Assembly: GCA_016286055.1 (NCBI GenBank)
Contig: JAEERW010000010.1
Location: forward strand, 124,001-188,000
Length of the DNA: 64,000 bases
Reading direction: 5' to 3'
DNA from: Bacteroidales bacterium
GTDB taxonomy: Bacteria > Bacteroidota > Bacteroidia > Bacteroidales > UBA3824
Below are positions 18,428-27,612 of the stretch, piece after piece. The notes under the pieces were generated by a model. That model saw nothing but the letters and a program-made list of their open reading frames with translations, searched no databases and was not told the DNA's origin. Made by a program: the position numbers and the translations under genes. Positions within the stretch are counted from its first letter, which is position 1. The number at the start of each line of letters is the position of its first letter.

Positions 18428-18472
18428 AGCTGTCGGCTTGTACTATCTAACACGATTTCAAGCCCGACAGCT
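18428..18472 (+). other. Strong hairpin in the gap after the symporter gene
   Basis: A 13-base-pair stem with one bulged C: AGCTGTCGG-CTTG (18428-18440) against CAAG-C-CCGACAGCT (18459-18472), loop of 18 bases. No T-run follows, so it is not a standard terminator. The surrounding gap 18391-18776 (386 bases) holds no gene that I can support; its first half is less AT-rich than its second half and the second half is promoter-like AT-rich DNA. Confidence 0.5.
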
Positions 18473-18742
18473 CCAAAGAATACGACCCACTTACATTAAC
18501 AATTTTTATTCAAAACGAACCTTGTTAACACCACTTCAAGCACCTCGTATAACAGACAGCAATGCACATTTGACTTTATCCACCTAAAACATATTATTTA
18601 TAAAAACACCCCCTTCACAAAATTGATATTCAATGGTATGGAGAGAGAATACGATTCCTATTCCATCGAATTTTTCATTACAAAATATTTTTTATTGAAA
18701 AAATGCACACTATTAAAATATTTTTTGTAATTTTACAATTTT

Positions 18743-18779
18743 AGGAGAACGCCTAAAAAGGCGTTAAACTATTGATATG
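18743..18779 (+). promoter_or_regulatory. Hairpin between an AGGAG site and the ATG of the TPR-SpoIIE gene
   Basis: AGGAG (18743-18747) is followed directly by the inverted repeat AACGCC-TAAAAA-GGCGTT (18748-18765) and then the ATG at 18777. The linear distance from AGGAG to ATG is too long (29 bases), but folding the 18-base hairpin would reduce it to about 11. Bacteroidota rely little on Shine-Dalgarno pairing, so this is only a candidate control element. Confidence 0.4.
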
Positions 18780-21524
18780 CGCATTTTGAAAACCATATAT
18801 ATTACCCTGACCTTAATACTTGCGGCTGTGTATTGCACGGCTCAAAACTACTATGTATATGGCGATTTGCGCAACGAAGCCGAAAAAAGCATGGCTCACA
18901 GACTTATGATTATTGACACAATAGTTCCGAAGGAAGTGGCAATCAAGGTTATGCACAATTGTTTCGACACTCTAAATTACGAAAAAGACTATCGCAAAAA
19001 AATTGGGTCGCTCAGCCATATATGCCAATTCTGCCAAACAATCAACGACACCACATTCAGCAACGATGTAATCAGCAAAATACTATCAATAGGCAAAGAG
19101 CACAACGACCGTAATGCCGAAATTCAGGCATTTCTGCTCCAAGCCTCAGGATATCATCACACTGGCAACTACAATAAAGAACTTGAATATATGCACAAAG
19201 CCAGCTTTTTGGCTGAAAAAATTAACAACACGGTGGCCCTGGCTGAAATTTATGCCGAAATGAGCAAACTTTACGGCGACGTAAAAGACACTTACAACTG
19301 CACAAAATATCTGCTCGACGCCATTCGTATTGCCGAATATCACAAAGACCCAGACCTTCTCGCCGACATATATTTCATAGCGGGCGAATTCTTTTTCCTC
19401 AACAACGACGACCATCAGGCTCTGGCTTACGAATATGCCGCAATACAATATCTGCAATATGCCGAAAAAAACGAAAAACTCGGCAAAGCCAACATCACCA
19501 TTGGATATATCTATCTAAATCTTAAGGAGTATGCCAAATCGCTTGCCGCAATAAAAAAAGGTATCGATCTACTGGCTCCTACTCAAAACAAGCATTGGAT
19601 GGCACGAGCATACAACTGTGCCGGATACATTGGCACGAGAACTGGTCGTCAGGATTTTGCCGAAAAAAACTACATAAAAAGTCTACAAATACGCACCTCA
19701 ATAGGCATGGAGAGCGAAATTGCTGAGGCATCGGCTTCTTACAGCGAATTTCTTATAGCCACAGGCGGCAACAAAGACACCATCATCAAATACCTCAACC
19801 AAGGCTTTGTAATGGCCGACAAATACGGTCAAGTATCGCAAATGATACGCATCTCCCGTAACCTTGCGAATGTATACGCTTCTATTGGAGACTTTGAAAG
19901 CGCATACAAACACGCTATGATGATTAGCAATATAAGAAATCAAGACCAAAACACACAAGACGCCGACAAGATACGCGCCACAATAGAGTTCAACTCCGAC
20001 ATCGACAAGGAGATGGCTGCCGAAATGATACGCTCCTCGTCAAAAGAGACCATCGAACGTCAAGGCAACGAAATTCTTTACCTAACAATTGGTATTTCGC
20101 TAATTATAGTACTACTGACAATAATTGTTATTGTGCTATTTAACCGTACAAAGCAAAATAAACGGCTAATGACGCAAAAACAGCAGATTCAAGAAAAGTC
20201 GCTTGAACTGCAGATAAAGAATATGGAACTCGAAAGAATCTCGTTTGTGGCAAGATACACCAACAACGGAATCGCTATACTCAACAGTTCGTTTGTGGTA
20301 GAATGGATTAACCCTGGAATCATAAAGCAACTCAACGGTAAAGGCACAACTGATGACTATGTGCATAAGCCTGCATCAAAACTACTTAGCCCAACAATTA
20401 TCAATTATTTCAAACAATGCTTCGACTTAAATACAGGTGTTGAATTTGAAACAAAATGGAACGACCACAAATGCTTCCAAGTAACTCTTACTCCTTACAC
20501 TAACCGCGTGGGACGCAAACAGATCATTGCCGTTACCACCGACATTACTCAGCAAAAAATGGTGGAGGAGGAAATCGAAAGACAGAAACGCGAACTAGAA
20601 ATGCAATCGGAGATGATGGTTGTAATCAACTCTGAACTCACCGCGCAGAAAGCAGCCATATCAGAACAGAACGAACAACTCGAATTCAAAAACCGTGAAA
20701 TCACCGAGAGTCTCGAATATGCCCGCAAAATTCAGGACGCTATCCAGCCAATGGATGTATTCTTAGAGGCAGTGCTCAAAGAGTATTTTGTAATCAACTT
20801 CCCACAAAACATCGTCAGCGGCGACTTTCACTGGTTCGACTACCGCGACGGCAACACCTTCATAGCACTCGCCGACTGTACAGGTCACGGCATTCCCGGT
20901 GCGGTTATGAGTATGCTCGGCACTGTAACGCTATCTAATATAATTTCATCGGGCAAAACCACCAACGCCGCCCAAGTGCTCGACCAACTGCGCAGCAAAA
21001 TTATCAAACTTCTGCACCAACGTGGTATTTTCGGTGAGGCACAAGACGGTATGGACATCAGCCTCTGCGTTTACAACGAGGAGAAAGGCACGCTAAATTA
21101 TGCGGGTGCTTATTCTTACACTTATCTTGCAAGGTTTGGCAAACCCGACCAACAGACTCTCGAAACCGTTGACAACACCGAGTCGCGCATAATAGAAAGC
21201 GAAGACGGCAATTCGTATCTGATATGTTTCAAGCCCGACCGTATGCCCATCGGTATCCACACCAAAGACAACATTCCTTTCCGCAATATCGAACTCAAAG
21301 TTCTACCAGGCGATATTCTGTATATGACTTCCGACGGGTTCAGCGACCAGTTCGGCGGTCCTAAAAACAAAAAATATTACACAGCCAATTTCGAAAAACT
21401 TCTGCTTTCGGTTATTTCGTTCACCTTAGACAAACAAAAAGAAATTCTCACAGAAACATTCCTCGATTGGAAAGGTATCAACGAGCAAGTAGATGATGTT
21501 CACATAATTGGCGTAAAATTATAA
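18777..21524 (+). CDS. TPR-PAS-SpoIIE phosphatase sensor
   Basis: 915 residues. A signal peptide (about 1-22, ending YCTAQ) is followed by a periplasmic TPR array (about 60-410), one membrane segment (about 435-456), a short coiled coil, a PAS domain (about 480-600, NNGIAILNSSFVVEWINPG), a second coiled coil (about 600-645) and a SpoIIE/PPM phosphatase (about 645-915). Metal-site motifs are intact: ADCTGHGIPGAVMSMLG near 699 and the C-terminal TSDGFSDQFGG and VDDVHIIGVKL. This is a common Bacteroidota architecture; the output is presumably dephosphorylation of an anti-sigma antagonist or similar protein. The membrane protein gene starts 11 bases after it. Confidence 0.88.
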   Translation: MRILKTIYITLTLILAAVYCTAQNYYVYGDLRNEAEKSMAHRLMIIDTIVPKEVAIKVMHNCFDTLNYEKDYRKKIGSLSHICQFCQTINDTTFSNDVISKILSIGKEHNDRNAEIQAFLLQASGYHHTGNYNKELEYMHKASFLAEKINNTVALAEIYAEMSKLYGDVKDTYNCTKYLLDAIRIAEYHKDPDLLADIYFIAGEFFFLNNDDHQALAYEYAAIQYLQYAEKNEKLGKANITIGYIYLNLKEYAKSLAAIKKGIDLLAPTQNKHWMARAYNCAGYIGTRTGRQDFAEKNYIKSLQIRTSIGMESEIAEASASYSEFLIATGGNKDTIIKYLNQGFVMADKYGQVSQMIRISRNLANVYASIGDFESAYKHAMMISNIRNQDQNTQDADKIRATIEFNSDIDKEMAAEMIRSSSKETIERQGNEILYLTIGISLIIVLLTIIVIVLFNRTKQNKRLMTQKQQIQEKSLELQIKNMELERISFVARYTNNGIAILNSSFVVEWINPGIIKQLNGKGTTDDYVHKPASKLLSPTIINYFKQCFDLNTGVEFETKWNDHKCFQVTLTPYTNRVGRKQIIAVTTDITQQKMVEEEIERQKRELEMQSEMMVVINSELTAQKAAISEQNEQLEFKNREITESLEYARKIQDAIQPMDVFLEAVLKEYFVINFPQNIVSGDFHWFDYRDGNTFIALADCTGHGIPGAVMSMLGTVTLSNIISSGKTTNAAQVLDQLRSKIIKLLHQRGIFGEAQDGMDISLCVYNEEKGTLNYAGAYSYTYLARFGKPDQQTLETVDNTESRIIESEDGNSYLICFKPDRMPIGIHTKDNIPFRNIELKVLPGDILYMTSDGFSDQFGGPKNKKYYTANFEKLLLSVISFTLDKQKEILTETFLDWKGINEQVDDVHIIGVKL

Positions 21525-21535
21525 GACACTAAATA

Positions 21536-22300
21536 ATGGATCCTTTACAAACAACCATTGCCGGAATTAACATTTGGGAACCTCCCACCGCGCTTACCGA
21601 CCTAATTGTTACTATTGTATGCGCAATTTCGTATGTAAAACTTTACAAAGGTCTGCCCCGCGACAAACAATACGAACGGCAATTTCTTAATTTTTTTCTC
21701 TTTATGGGACTTTGTACCCTTACAGGAGCATTGATGACGCACGCTTTTCCATACGCTTTTCACTACGACGGAGTGCTTCGTCCCGACCAATATCGCGACC
21801 TTCCGTGGATTGAGCGTCTCACAGCTAACTATCACAACCTGCCAAATTGGATTTGCAACATTATTTCGGTAACGTTTTTTGCTTACGCATCGGTAAACCG
21901 TGCCCACAGCATACTATCAAACAAGAGCATCAAGACTATCCGCATTGCTATTGCTATTGAATCGCTCGTGGTGCTCATAGCCACACTTTATAAATATACG
22001 TTCCTTTTTGCAGAAATTCATATCGGAGTGGCACTGCTGATTTTCTCCGCTCCGTTGCAAATTCAGGTTTGGAAAAACTTCAAACGCAAGGACGCTCCGT
22101 TTATACTTTTGGCAACTTTTATAACTCTTTTTGTGCCAATGGTACTGATAGGCAAAATGCAGTTTTCGGAATGGTTTAACCACAACGATATCAGTCACAT
22201 ACTTATAGCCTCGGCAATGACGGCATTCTATTTTGCGGGTAGACATTGGATAAGGGAATACAATACAGAAAACTTAGAAATCAAACCAGTATTAAACTAA
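21536..22300 (+). CDS. Multi-pass membrane protein of unknown function
   Basis: 254 residues with about seven hydrophobic segments (for example LIVTIVCAISYVKLY near 24, FFLFMGLCTLTGALM near 52, IRIAIAIESLVVLIATLY near 132, FILLATFITLFVPMVLIG near 188). No enzymatic motif is evident, though conserved-looking His residues occur in membrane segments (THAFPYAFHYDG; GRHW near the C-terminus). It starts 11 bases after the TPR-SpoIIE gene, so the two probably form an operon and may work together in signalling; that is an inference from position only. The short gap to recR (30 bases) may put recR in the same transcript. Confidence 0.75.
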   Translation: MDPLQTTIAGINIWEPPTALTDLIVTIVCAISYVKLYKGLPRDKQYERQFLNFFLFMGLCTLTGALMTHAFPYAFHYDGVLRPDQYRDLPWIERLTANYHNLPNWICNIISVTFFAYASVNRAHSILSNKSIKTIRIAIAIESLVVLIATLYKYTFLFAEIHIGVALLIFSAPLQIQVWKNFKRKDAPFILLATFITLFVPMVLIGKMQFSEWFNHNDISHILIASAMTAFYFAGRHWIREYNTENLEIKPVLN

Positions 22301-22330
22301 GTATCAGCAAATTATCAAGGAAAAACAAAA

Positions 22331-22948
22331 GTGGAACAATATATACCATCCAAACTACTGTCAAACGCAGTAGACCAATTTGCAAAACTGCCAGGTGTTG
22401 GTCGTAGAACAGCGTTGCGTCTTGTTCTCGAACTCCTAAAACGCGACGAAAATAGCGTTACGGCGTTTGCCAACTCTATCACCGAGTTGAAACAAAACAT
22501 ACGCACTTGCAAAATATGCGGCAATCTTTCCGACAGCGAAACCTGCTCGATATGCACCAACCACAGCCGAAACCATTCGCTCGTGTGCGTGGTAGAAAAC
22601 GTCCGCGACATCATTGCCATTGAGCAAACAGGCACATACCGTGGTACTTATCACGTTTTGGGAGGATTGATTTCGCCAATGGACGGCATAGGACCGTCGG
22701 AATTAAATATCAGCAGTCTTACGCAACGCATAGAGCAAGGCGGCATTGATGAAATTATCTTTGCCCTGAGCGCAAATATGGAAGGCGACACCACCTGTTT
22801 TTACCTTTCACGCCTCATCAGTGGCAAAGGCATCAAGATAAGTCAAATAGCGCGAGGAGTGGCATTTGGCGGCGACCTTGAATACACCGACGAAATTACT
22901 CTCTCGCGCTCAATTGAAAACCGTACTGAATACGGAGGCAGTTTGTAA
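22331..22948 (+). CDS. recR: Recombination protein RecR (GTG start)
   Basis: 205 residues, the normal RecR length. It has an N-terminal helix-hairpin-helix (LPGVGRRTALRLVLELL, about 18-34), a zinc finger with four cysteines (CKICGNLSDSETCSIC), a Toprim domain (VCVVENVRDIIAIEQTG to LGGLISPMDGIGP) and the C-terminal LARGVAFGGDLEYTDEITL-like block, here IARGVAFGGDLEYTDEITL. RecR acts with RecO and RecF to load RecA on gapped DNA. The start codon is GTG, preceded by AAGGAA about 10 bases upstream. It converges on the GH127 gene with no space between the two stops. Confidence 0.97.
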   Translation: MEQYIPSKLLSNAVDQFAKLPGVGRRTALRLVLELLKRDENSVTAFANSITELKQNIRTCKICGNLSDSETCSICTNHSRNHSLVCVVENVRDIIAIEQTGTYRGTYHVLGGLISPMDGIGPSELNISSLTQRIEQGGIDEIIFALSANMEGDTTCFYLSRLISGKGIKISQIARGVAFGGDLEYTDEITLSRSIENRTEYGGSL

Positions 22949-25249
22949 CTACCTCAAAACCCGTATTTCTGTTACTCGTGCAGATTCGCGGTTGTCGGCG
23001 GGTTTGAATGTGAGGGTGAACTCATCGCCAAGGTTGTTGGGCAATTGAGCCTTGAACTCGCCGTTGTTGGCAAAGTCAAATTCACCAAGACGCTCTCCGT
23101 TTACCATCACTACTATTTTGCGACCTTCGCTAAAACCCTTCACAAGGATAGATTTTGCACTTTTGGCTTTAATCTTATACGAGAACAACTCGCGGGTAGT
23201 ACGCCAATGCACACCTCCGTCGGCACCTATCCACGATTGCTTTGATTGTACAAAATGGTCGCTCTCAGACTGCTGCTCACCACAGAAAACTTTGTCCAAA
23301 GTGTTAAGTTCCAACTCCATACGGGCTTTTTCGGCTGCGGCAATCTTCTGTTTTTCGGTTGCCCATTCACTTTGCGAATATAGCGGGAAATATATCTGAT
23401 AGCGGCACTCGTAAAGACGATAAAATGGCACAAGGGTCATTCCCTCAAATTGCGAAAGGGTTAGTCCCGTTAATTTAAATTGCAACGGTGCACCGTCGAT
23501 GGGTTTTAAGTGATTGAGCACCTCATCTTTGTTGCCAATAATTGCAGGCATTTGATACTGAGGAATTTGCGGACCGTTGGCAATGTGTCCTCCGCGCGAA
23601 TCGTCGGCATACATTCCATCCTGACGGTCGGTGCCGGTTTTGGCTGCAAGCACAATAGGACCATAGAGAAATGAATATTGAGGTTTGCCGTCGGGAGTGG
23701 TTTCGGCGGTGAGATGCATAGGCAGGTCAACATGAATTTTGTCGCAGTTTTGCCATTTGCGGGTAATTACCAAATAGCCGTTTTCTTCTTTGGCATCAAC
23801 TTTTTCACCGTTTACCGTGATGGAAACATTGCTACACCACGAAGGTTTGCGAATCTTTACGGCAAACTTTTTGGCTGTTTTTACCGAAAGTTGAATGTTG
23901 GTAGAAGGTTCATCGGGGAAATTGTTTGTCTGCGAAACCGTTACATCGTTGAATTTAAGTGTAGAAGGGATAAACAAATTGACAATCAAACCGTTACCCT
24001 CGTAAGCATAAATCATTTCGCCATAGCGGGCGGGATTTTCGAGACCAGTACCCACGCAGCACCACATCGAAGTTTGCGGTTGAGAATACACGCGGTAATG
24101 TCCCGAACGCATTGGGGTAAAATATACAAATCCGCCTTGCACAGGGTTGAGAATCGAGAGAATGTGGTTGTAGAGCGCACGTTCATAGTAATCGATGTAA
24201 CTCTTGTCGGCAGAGGTTTGATAAAGCATTTTGGTAAGGCGGAGCATATTGTAAGTGTTGCAACTTTCTGGACCTTGTTCCGAAGCGAGCAAACCCGAAA
24301 AATCGTTGGTGGGGTTAAAATGCTCCCTCATCGAGTTGCCACCAATCGACACGCTGCGCTGCTTGATAACCACATCCCAAAAGAATTTTGCGGCATTGTC
24401 CCAATCTTTTAGACCTTCGAGATCGGCAATGCGTTTATAACCTATCACCTTGGGAATCTGAGTGTTGGCGTGTTTGCCTGTGAGATTGTCCTCAGATTTC
24501 AACAGAGGTTCGAGCATACGTTTATCCGAAAACTGATGGGCAATTTTGAGATATTTTTTGTCGCCGGTGATAGCGTAAACATCTGCAAAAGTTTCGTTTA
24601 AGCCGCCTTGTTCGCTGATAAGCATTTGCTGAATTTGGTCGTCGCTGAGGGTTGAAACCACGCCAATCATCCAATCGGCAAGTTTGATAAGCATATCCTT
24701 AGCCTCTGATTTTCCGCCAATTAAGTAAGCGTCGCGCAATCCGGCGTAAACCTTATGAATATTGTAGAGCGGCACCCAACGGTCGTTGAGCCCAAACGGA
24801 TTTGGGCGAATGTTGCCCTCAGATAGTTCTTTCCAAATTTTTCTGCCATTGGGAACGCCCGAAAGGTATCCGTCGCTATCTTGACAGCGTTTCAATTCAG
24901 AGAGAAAATAGGTGAGCCTCTCCCCTATTTCGGCGTTACCTGTGGCGGCATACATATACGAAAGTGCTGAAAGATAATGACCTCCGATATGACCGTCTAA
25001 GCCTGTATTTTCCCAGTTGGAATAATTTTCGGCCTTTGGGGTAAGACCGGCCTCCTTTAAATAAGGGGCAAGAAGTCGATCGGCATCCAATCCGAGGATG
25101 TAATGAATGTCGGCATTTTGATTTTTGTAAAATTGGCTTTGAGTAAGCCTCACGTCAGAAATATTAAAAGTGCCAATTTTTTGGGCAATCTGCGCCGAGG
25201 CCGTTGTTACCGACAACGCCAAAGCGGAAATAAATAAAAGTTTTTTCAT
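22949..25249 (-). CDS. GH127-like secreted glycosidase (DUF1680 type)
   Basis: 766 residues from MKKLLFISALAL (25249), which gives a signal peptide ending SAQ; the longer frame upstream has no clear start. The protein matches the beta-L-arabinofuranosidase family GH127: the Glu-x-Cys motif (GPESCNTYN, about 328) and the Cys-Cys pair (MWCCVGTGLEN, about 396) are the four residues that form the Zn-Cys3-Glu site of this family, in which a cysteine is the nucleophile. An (alpha/alpha)6 catalytic domain is followed by beta domains. It likely trims arabinose or a related sugar from plant glycans in the periplasm or outside the cell. It lies in a group with GH2 and GH9 genes but without SusC/SusD genes. 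Confidence 0.88.
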   Translation of the reverse strand: MKKLLFISALALSVTTASAQIAQKIGTFNISDVRLTQSQFYKNQNADIHYILGLDADRLLAPYLKEAGLTPKAENYSNWENTGLDGHIGGHYLSALSYMYAATGNAEIGERLTYFLSELKRCQDSDGYLSGVPNGRKIWKELSEGNIRPNPFGLNDRWVPLYNIHKVYAGLRDAYLIGGKSEAKDMLIKLADWMIGVVSTLSDDQIQQMLISEQGGLNETFADVYAITGDKKYLKIAHQFSDKRMLEPLLKSEDNLTGKHANTQIPKVIGYKRIADLEGLKDWDNAAKFFWDVVIKQRSVSIGGNSMREHFNPTNDFSGLLASEQGPESCNTYNMLRLTKMLYQTSADKSYIDYYERALYNHILSILNPVQGGFVYFTPMRSGHYRVYSQPQTSMWCCVGTGLENPARYGEMIYAYEGNGLIVNLFIPSTLKFNDVTVSQTNNFPDEPSTNIQLSVKTAKKFAVKIRKPSWCSNVSITVNGEKVDAKEENGYLVITRKWQNCDKIHVDLPMHLTAETTPDGKPQYSFLYGPIVLAAKTGTDRQDGMYADDSRGGHIANGPQIPQYQMPAIIGNKDEVLNHLKPIDGAPLQFKLTGLTLSQFEGMTLVPFYRLYECRYQIYFPLYSQSEWATEKQKIAAAEKARMELELNTLDKVFCGEQQSESDHFVQSKQSWIGADGGVHWRTTRELFSYKIKAKSAKSILVKGFSEGRKIVVMVNGERLGEFDFANNGEFKAQLPNNLGDEFTLTFKPADNRESARVTEIRVLR

Positions 25250-25452
25250 ATTATTAAACAAGTGATAGAAATTTTTATGGCGTAAAGGTAAGGAAAAAAA
25301 TAATATGGAGAAAAAACGAGAGAAAAGAGTTGGAGATAATAAAAAAAAGCAATATATTTTCAATGACAAATCCTACTATACTTCTCGTCCGCAAGGCAAG
25401 TGCAACAGGGTGGGACTTCGTTTTTTATGACATTTTTTTTTAACAAAACATT

Positions 25453-25497
25453 TAAAAAAGCACATTACAACAATTATATAACTAATTGTAATGTGCT
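25453..25497 (-). terminator. Terminator after the repeat-bearing lipoprotein
   Basis: Perfect 11-base stem GCACATTACAA (25460-25470) / TTGTAATGTGC (25486-25496) with a 15-base loop. On the minus strand it is followed by CTTTTTT. The remaining DNA between 25250 and 25521 shows nothing else recognised. Confidence 0.88.
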
Positions 25498-25521
25498 AAA
25501 TGATTTATTATACTTTATTTC

Positions 25522-27345
25522 TTATCTGGAGTATGGTATGGGTTTTATTCCATATTGTTTGCGCATATCATCTATTAAAATCACTAGGTACTTACCACTA
25601 CTCAATTCGTCTTGTGGAATACTAAAAAACTCATCAAATCCTGTTTGTAATGCATTGTTAAAAGAATTTATTCTATCATTTTCATTATACGGATTAGACG
25701 CAGTACCCATTAAAGTGGTTTCCAAAAAAATTACATTGGCATCTTCTTGTCCAGAAACATCAGATGTATGTGGACGTACAGCCAAAAAACAATGTCTTGG
25801 AATCAATACTAATCCAACGTCTAAACCTATTTTTTTGTAAATTGATGCGAGAAGGCAACTGCCATCTACACAATTTGCTTGATTATTGTTGATGCATTGG
25901 TCAAAAAATCTTACGTATTGGCTTGCTACCTTTGGATCACTTGACGAAGTGTTGGTTATACTACTATATCGAGTGTTTCTAAGAGCAAAATATTCCCATA
26001 TCCAATACATTTGGTTTATTACATCTTGTTTTGTTTTTTGATTACCAACAAATTGACGAGTATTATCCCATGCAAGACAAGATTGTAATATTTCATCAAT
26101 TTTTGGATTATCTTCGTTTACATAAGAACAGAATAACCATTTTGTATTAACAACGTTGTTGTTTTTATCTAAAAAACCGTACACACAATCATTAATGCTG
26201 TGATAAATTATTCGTTTTGTTATACGTTTAACTACCTTATTGTTGGCTTCTAAGACAATATTTAGGTTGAAAAAACCTGGTTGGTCTGCATTCAGTAGAG
26301 CATCTTGTTTCCAGTTTATTATAGGAGCCCAATTCCAATCTTTATCTTCAACCTTATCAGTTGTAACTGTTTCTTCCAAAACCGTTTTGTCCATAAACTG
26401 ATTGGCATCTATAGTTAGTGTTATTTTAGCACCCACAGCATCTTTCGGTACTTTTATGGTAAGACACTCAGGGAGTTCTCTAAAATATGAACTGAGGAGA
26501 TGCATATAAGTGAAACTTGGATAGAATTCATCACTGATATAATCCCATTTAATATCCCAATCTAGTGAAGTAAAATTTGTTGGGTCATTATTGACATTTT
26601 CACTGTCGTTACCATCCTTTGCGAGATAATTCCACTCGGAACCATCAAAAATGTAGGAAATGCCGTCAGTGGAGTTGTAATACGCCCAATTAGTTTTTGG
26701 GTTAATTGGTGCAGTTGATAGTTCACCTTTCCACACAATACCTAAACCATTTTGCCCGGGTTCACCATCATTGCCGTTTTTAGCAAGATAGTTCCAATTT
26801 GTGCCGTTAAAAATGTAGGCTATACCATCTGTCGTATTGTAATAAGCCCAATTTTTTTTAGGGTCTGTGGGAGAAGTTGATAGTTCACCTTTCCAAACTA
26901 TGCCTAAACCATCTTGACCGTTAATACCATCTGTACCATTCTTAGAGAGATAGTACCATTCTAAACCGTTGAAAATGTAGGCTATACCATCTATCGTATT
27001 ATAATAAGCCCAATTAATATTGGGGTTTGCGGGTGCCGTTGATAGTTCACCTTTCCATATTATACCTAAACCATTTAAACCATCTTTGCCGTCATTTCCA
27101 TTAACTCCGTTCTTGCCATCTTGAGCCATAACTTGCCAAGAACTGCCGTCAAAAATAAACGATTGCATTTTCTGTGTATCATAATATGCCCATCCAACCT
27201 CAGGATTAGGTGGTGCACTATCTAACGAGCCTTTCCAAATTGGCACCTTGTACTCAACCATAGTGATTTCTTCTTTTTTACAACTTGGCATAGCCAATGA
27301 AAAAAGAAGAAATCCCAATAAAATGGTAAATGTTAAATGTCTCAT
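25522..27345 (-). CDS. Lipoprotein with four repeats, collagen-like linkers and a transglutaminase-like domain
   Basis: 607 residues. Lipoprotein signal with lipobox MPSC (Cys 22). Residues about 35-250 hold four copies of a roughly 54-residue unit, each with IxWKGxL, PxxxWAYYxT, a FxGxxW element and a Gly-rich end such as NGNDGKDG or NGTDGING that reads as short collagen-like G-x-y. The second half (about 260-607) has a probable beta-sandwich followed by a transglutaminase-like core: CVDGSCLLASIYKKIGLD (about 490) and RHCFLAV supply Cys and His, but the exact catalytic set cannot be confirmed by eye. It is a surface or periplasmic lipoprotein; adhesion or peptide/glycan crosslinking are possible roles. 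It is monocistronic, with a terminator behind it and AT-rich DNA (27346-27612) in front. Confidence 0.75.
   Translation of the reverse strand: MRHLTFTILLGFLLFSLAMPSCKKEEITMVEYKVPIWKGSLDSAPPNPEVGWAYYDTQKMQSFIFDGSSWQVMAQDGKNGVNGNDGKDGLNGLGIIWKGELSTAPANPNINWAYYNTIDGIAYIFNGLEWYYLSKNGTDGINGQDGLGIVWKGELSTSPTDPKKNWAYYNTTDGIAYIFNGTNWNYLAKNGNDGEPGQNGLGIVWKGELSTAPINPKTNWAYYNSTDGISYIFDGSEWNYLAKDGNDSENVNNDPTNFTSLDWDIKWDYISDEFYPSFTYMHLLSSYFRELPECLTIKVPKDAVGAKITLTIDANQFMDKTVLEETVTTDKVEDKDWNWAPIINWKQDALLNADQPGFFNLNIVLEANNKVVKRITKRIIYHSINDCVYGFLDKNNNVVNTKWLFCSYVNEDNPKIDEILQSCLAWDNTRQFVGNQKTKQDVINQMYWIWEYFALRNTRYSSITNTSSSDPKVASQYVRFFDQCINNNQANCVDGSCLLASIYKKIGLDVGLVLIPRHCFLAVRPHTSDVSGQEDANVIFLETTLMGTASNPYNENDRINSFNNALQTGFDEFFSIPQDELSSGKYLVILIDDMRKQYGIKPIPYSR
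26596..27243 (-). repeat. Four tandem ~162-base coding repeats
   Basis: Protein residues about 35-92, 93-146, 147-200 and 201-250 of the lipoprotein are copies of one unit. Copies 2-4 are close to each other (shared GLGIxWKGELSTxP and WAYYNxxDGIxYIF); copy 1 is more diverged. Their DNA is similar enough to suggest recent duplication. Confidence 0.85.
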
Positions 27346-27612
27346 CTTGATTGTTATTAAAAAATACTACATTAATAATGTTAACGAATTATAATAAGGA
27401 TAGTTTCGCAGATATATTATGAAACGAAAACTAATTCAAGAAATCGTTCAACAGATATCAAAGCAAAAATAATTGGCAAAAAAAATAAATAGAAAATAAA
27501 ATCAAAAACAAATTAATATAACACACTAATTATCAGTATATTATTTTATTTTTATTAAAAATTAAAATAGTACTATTCTCTTTATACTCTTCACAGTAAT
27601 GTATTTAATGTG

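Noticed and set aside
17808-18587. 259-residue plus-strand frame across the end of the symporter gene
   Set aside because: It overlaps the symporter in another frame and has no recognisable domain; the extension into the gap has no coding support.
25400-25840. Plus-strand frame of 146 residues
   Set aside because: It lies opposite the lipoprotein gene and its terminator, with no start signal or known domain.
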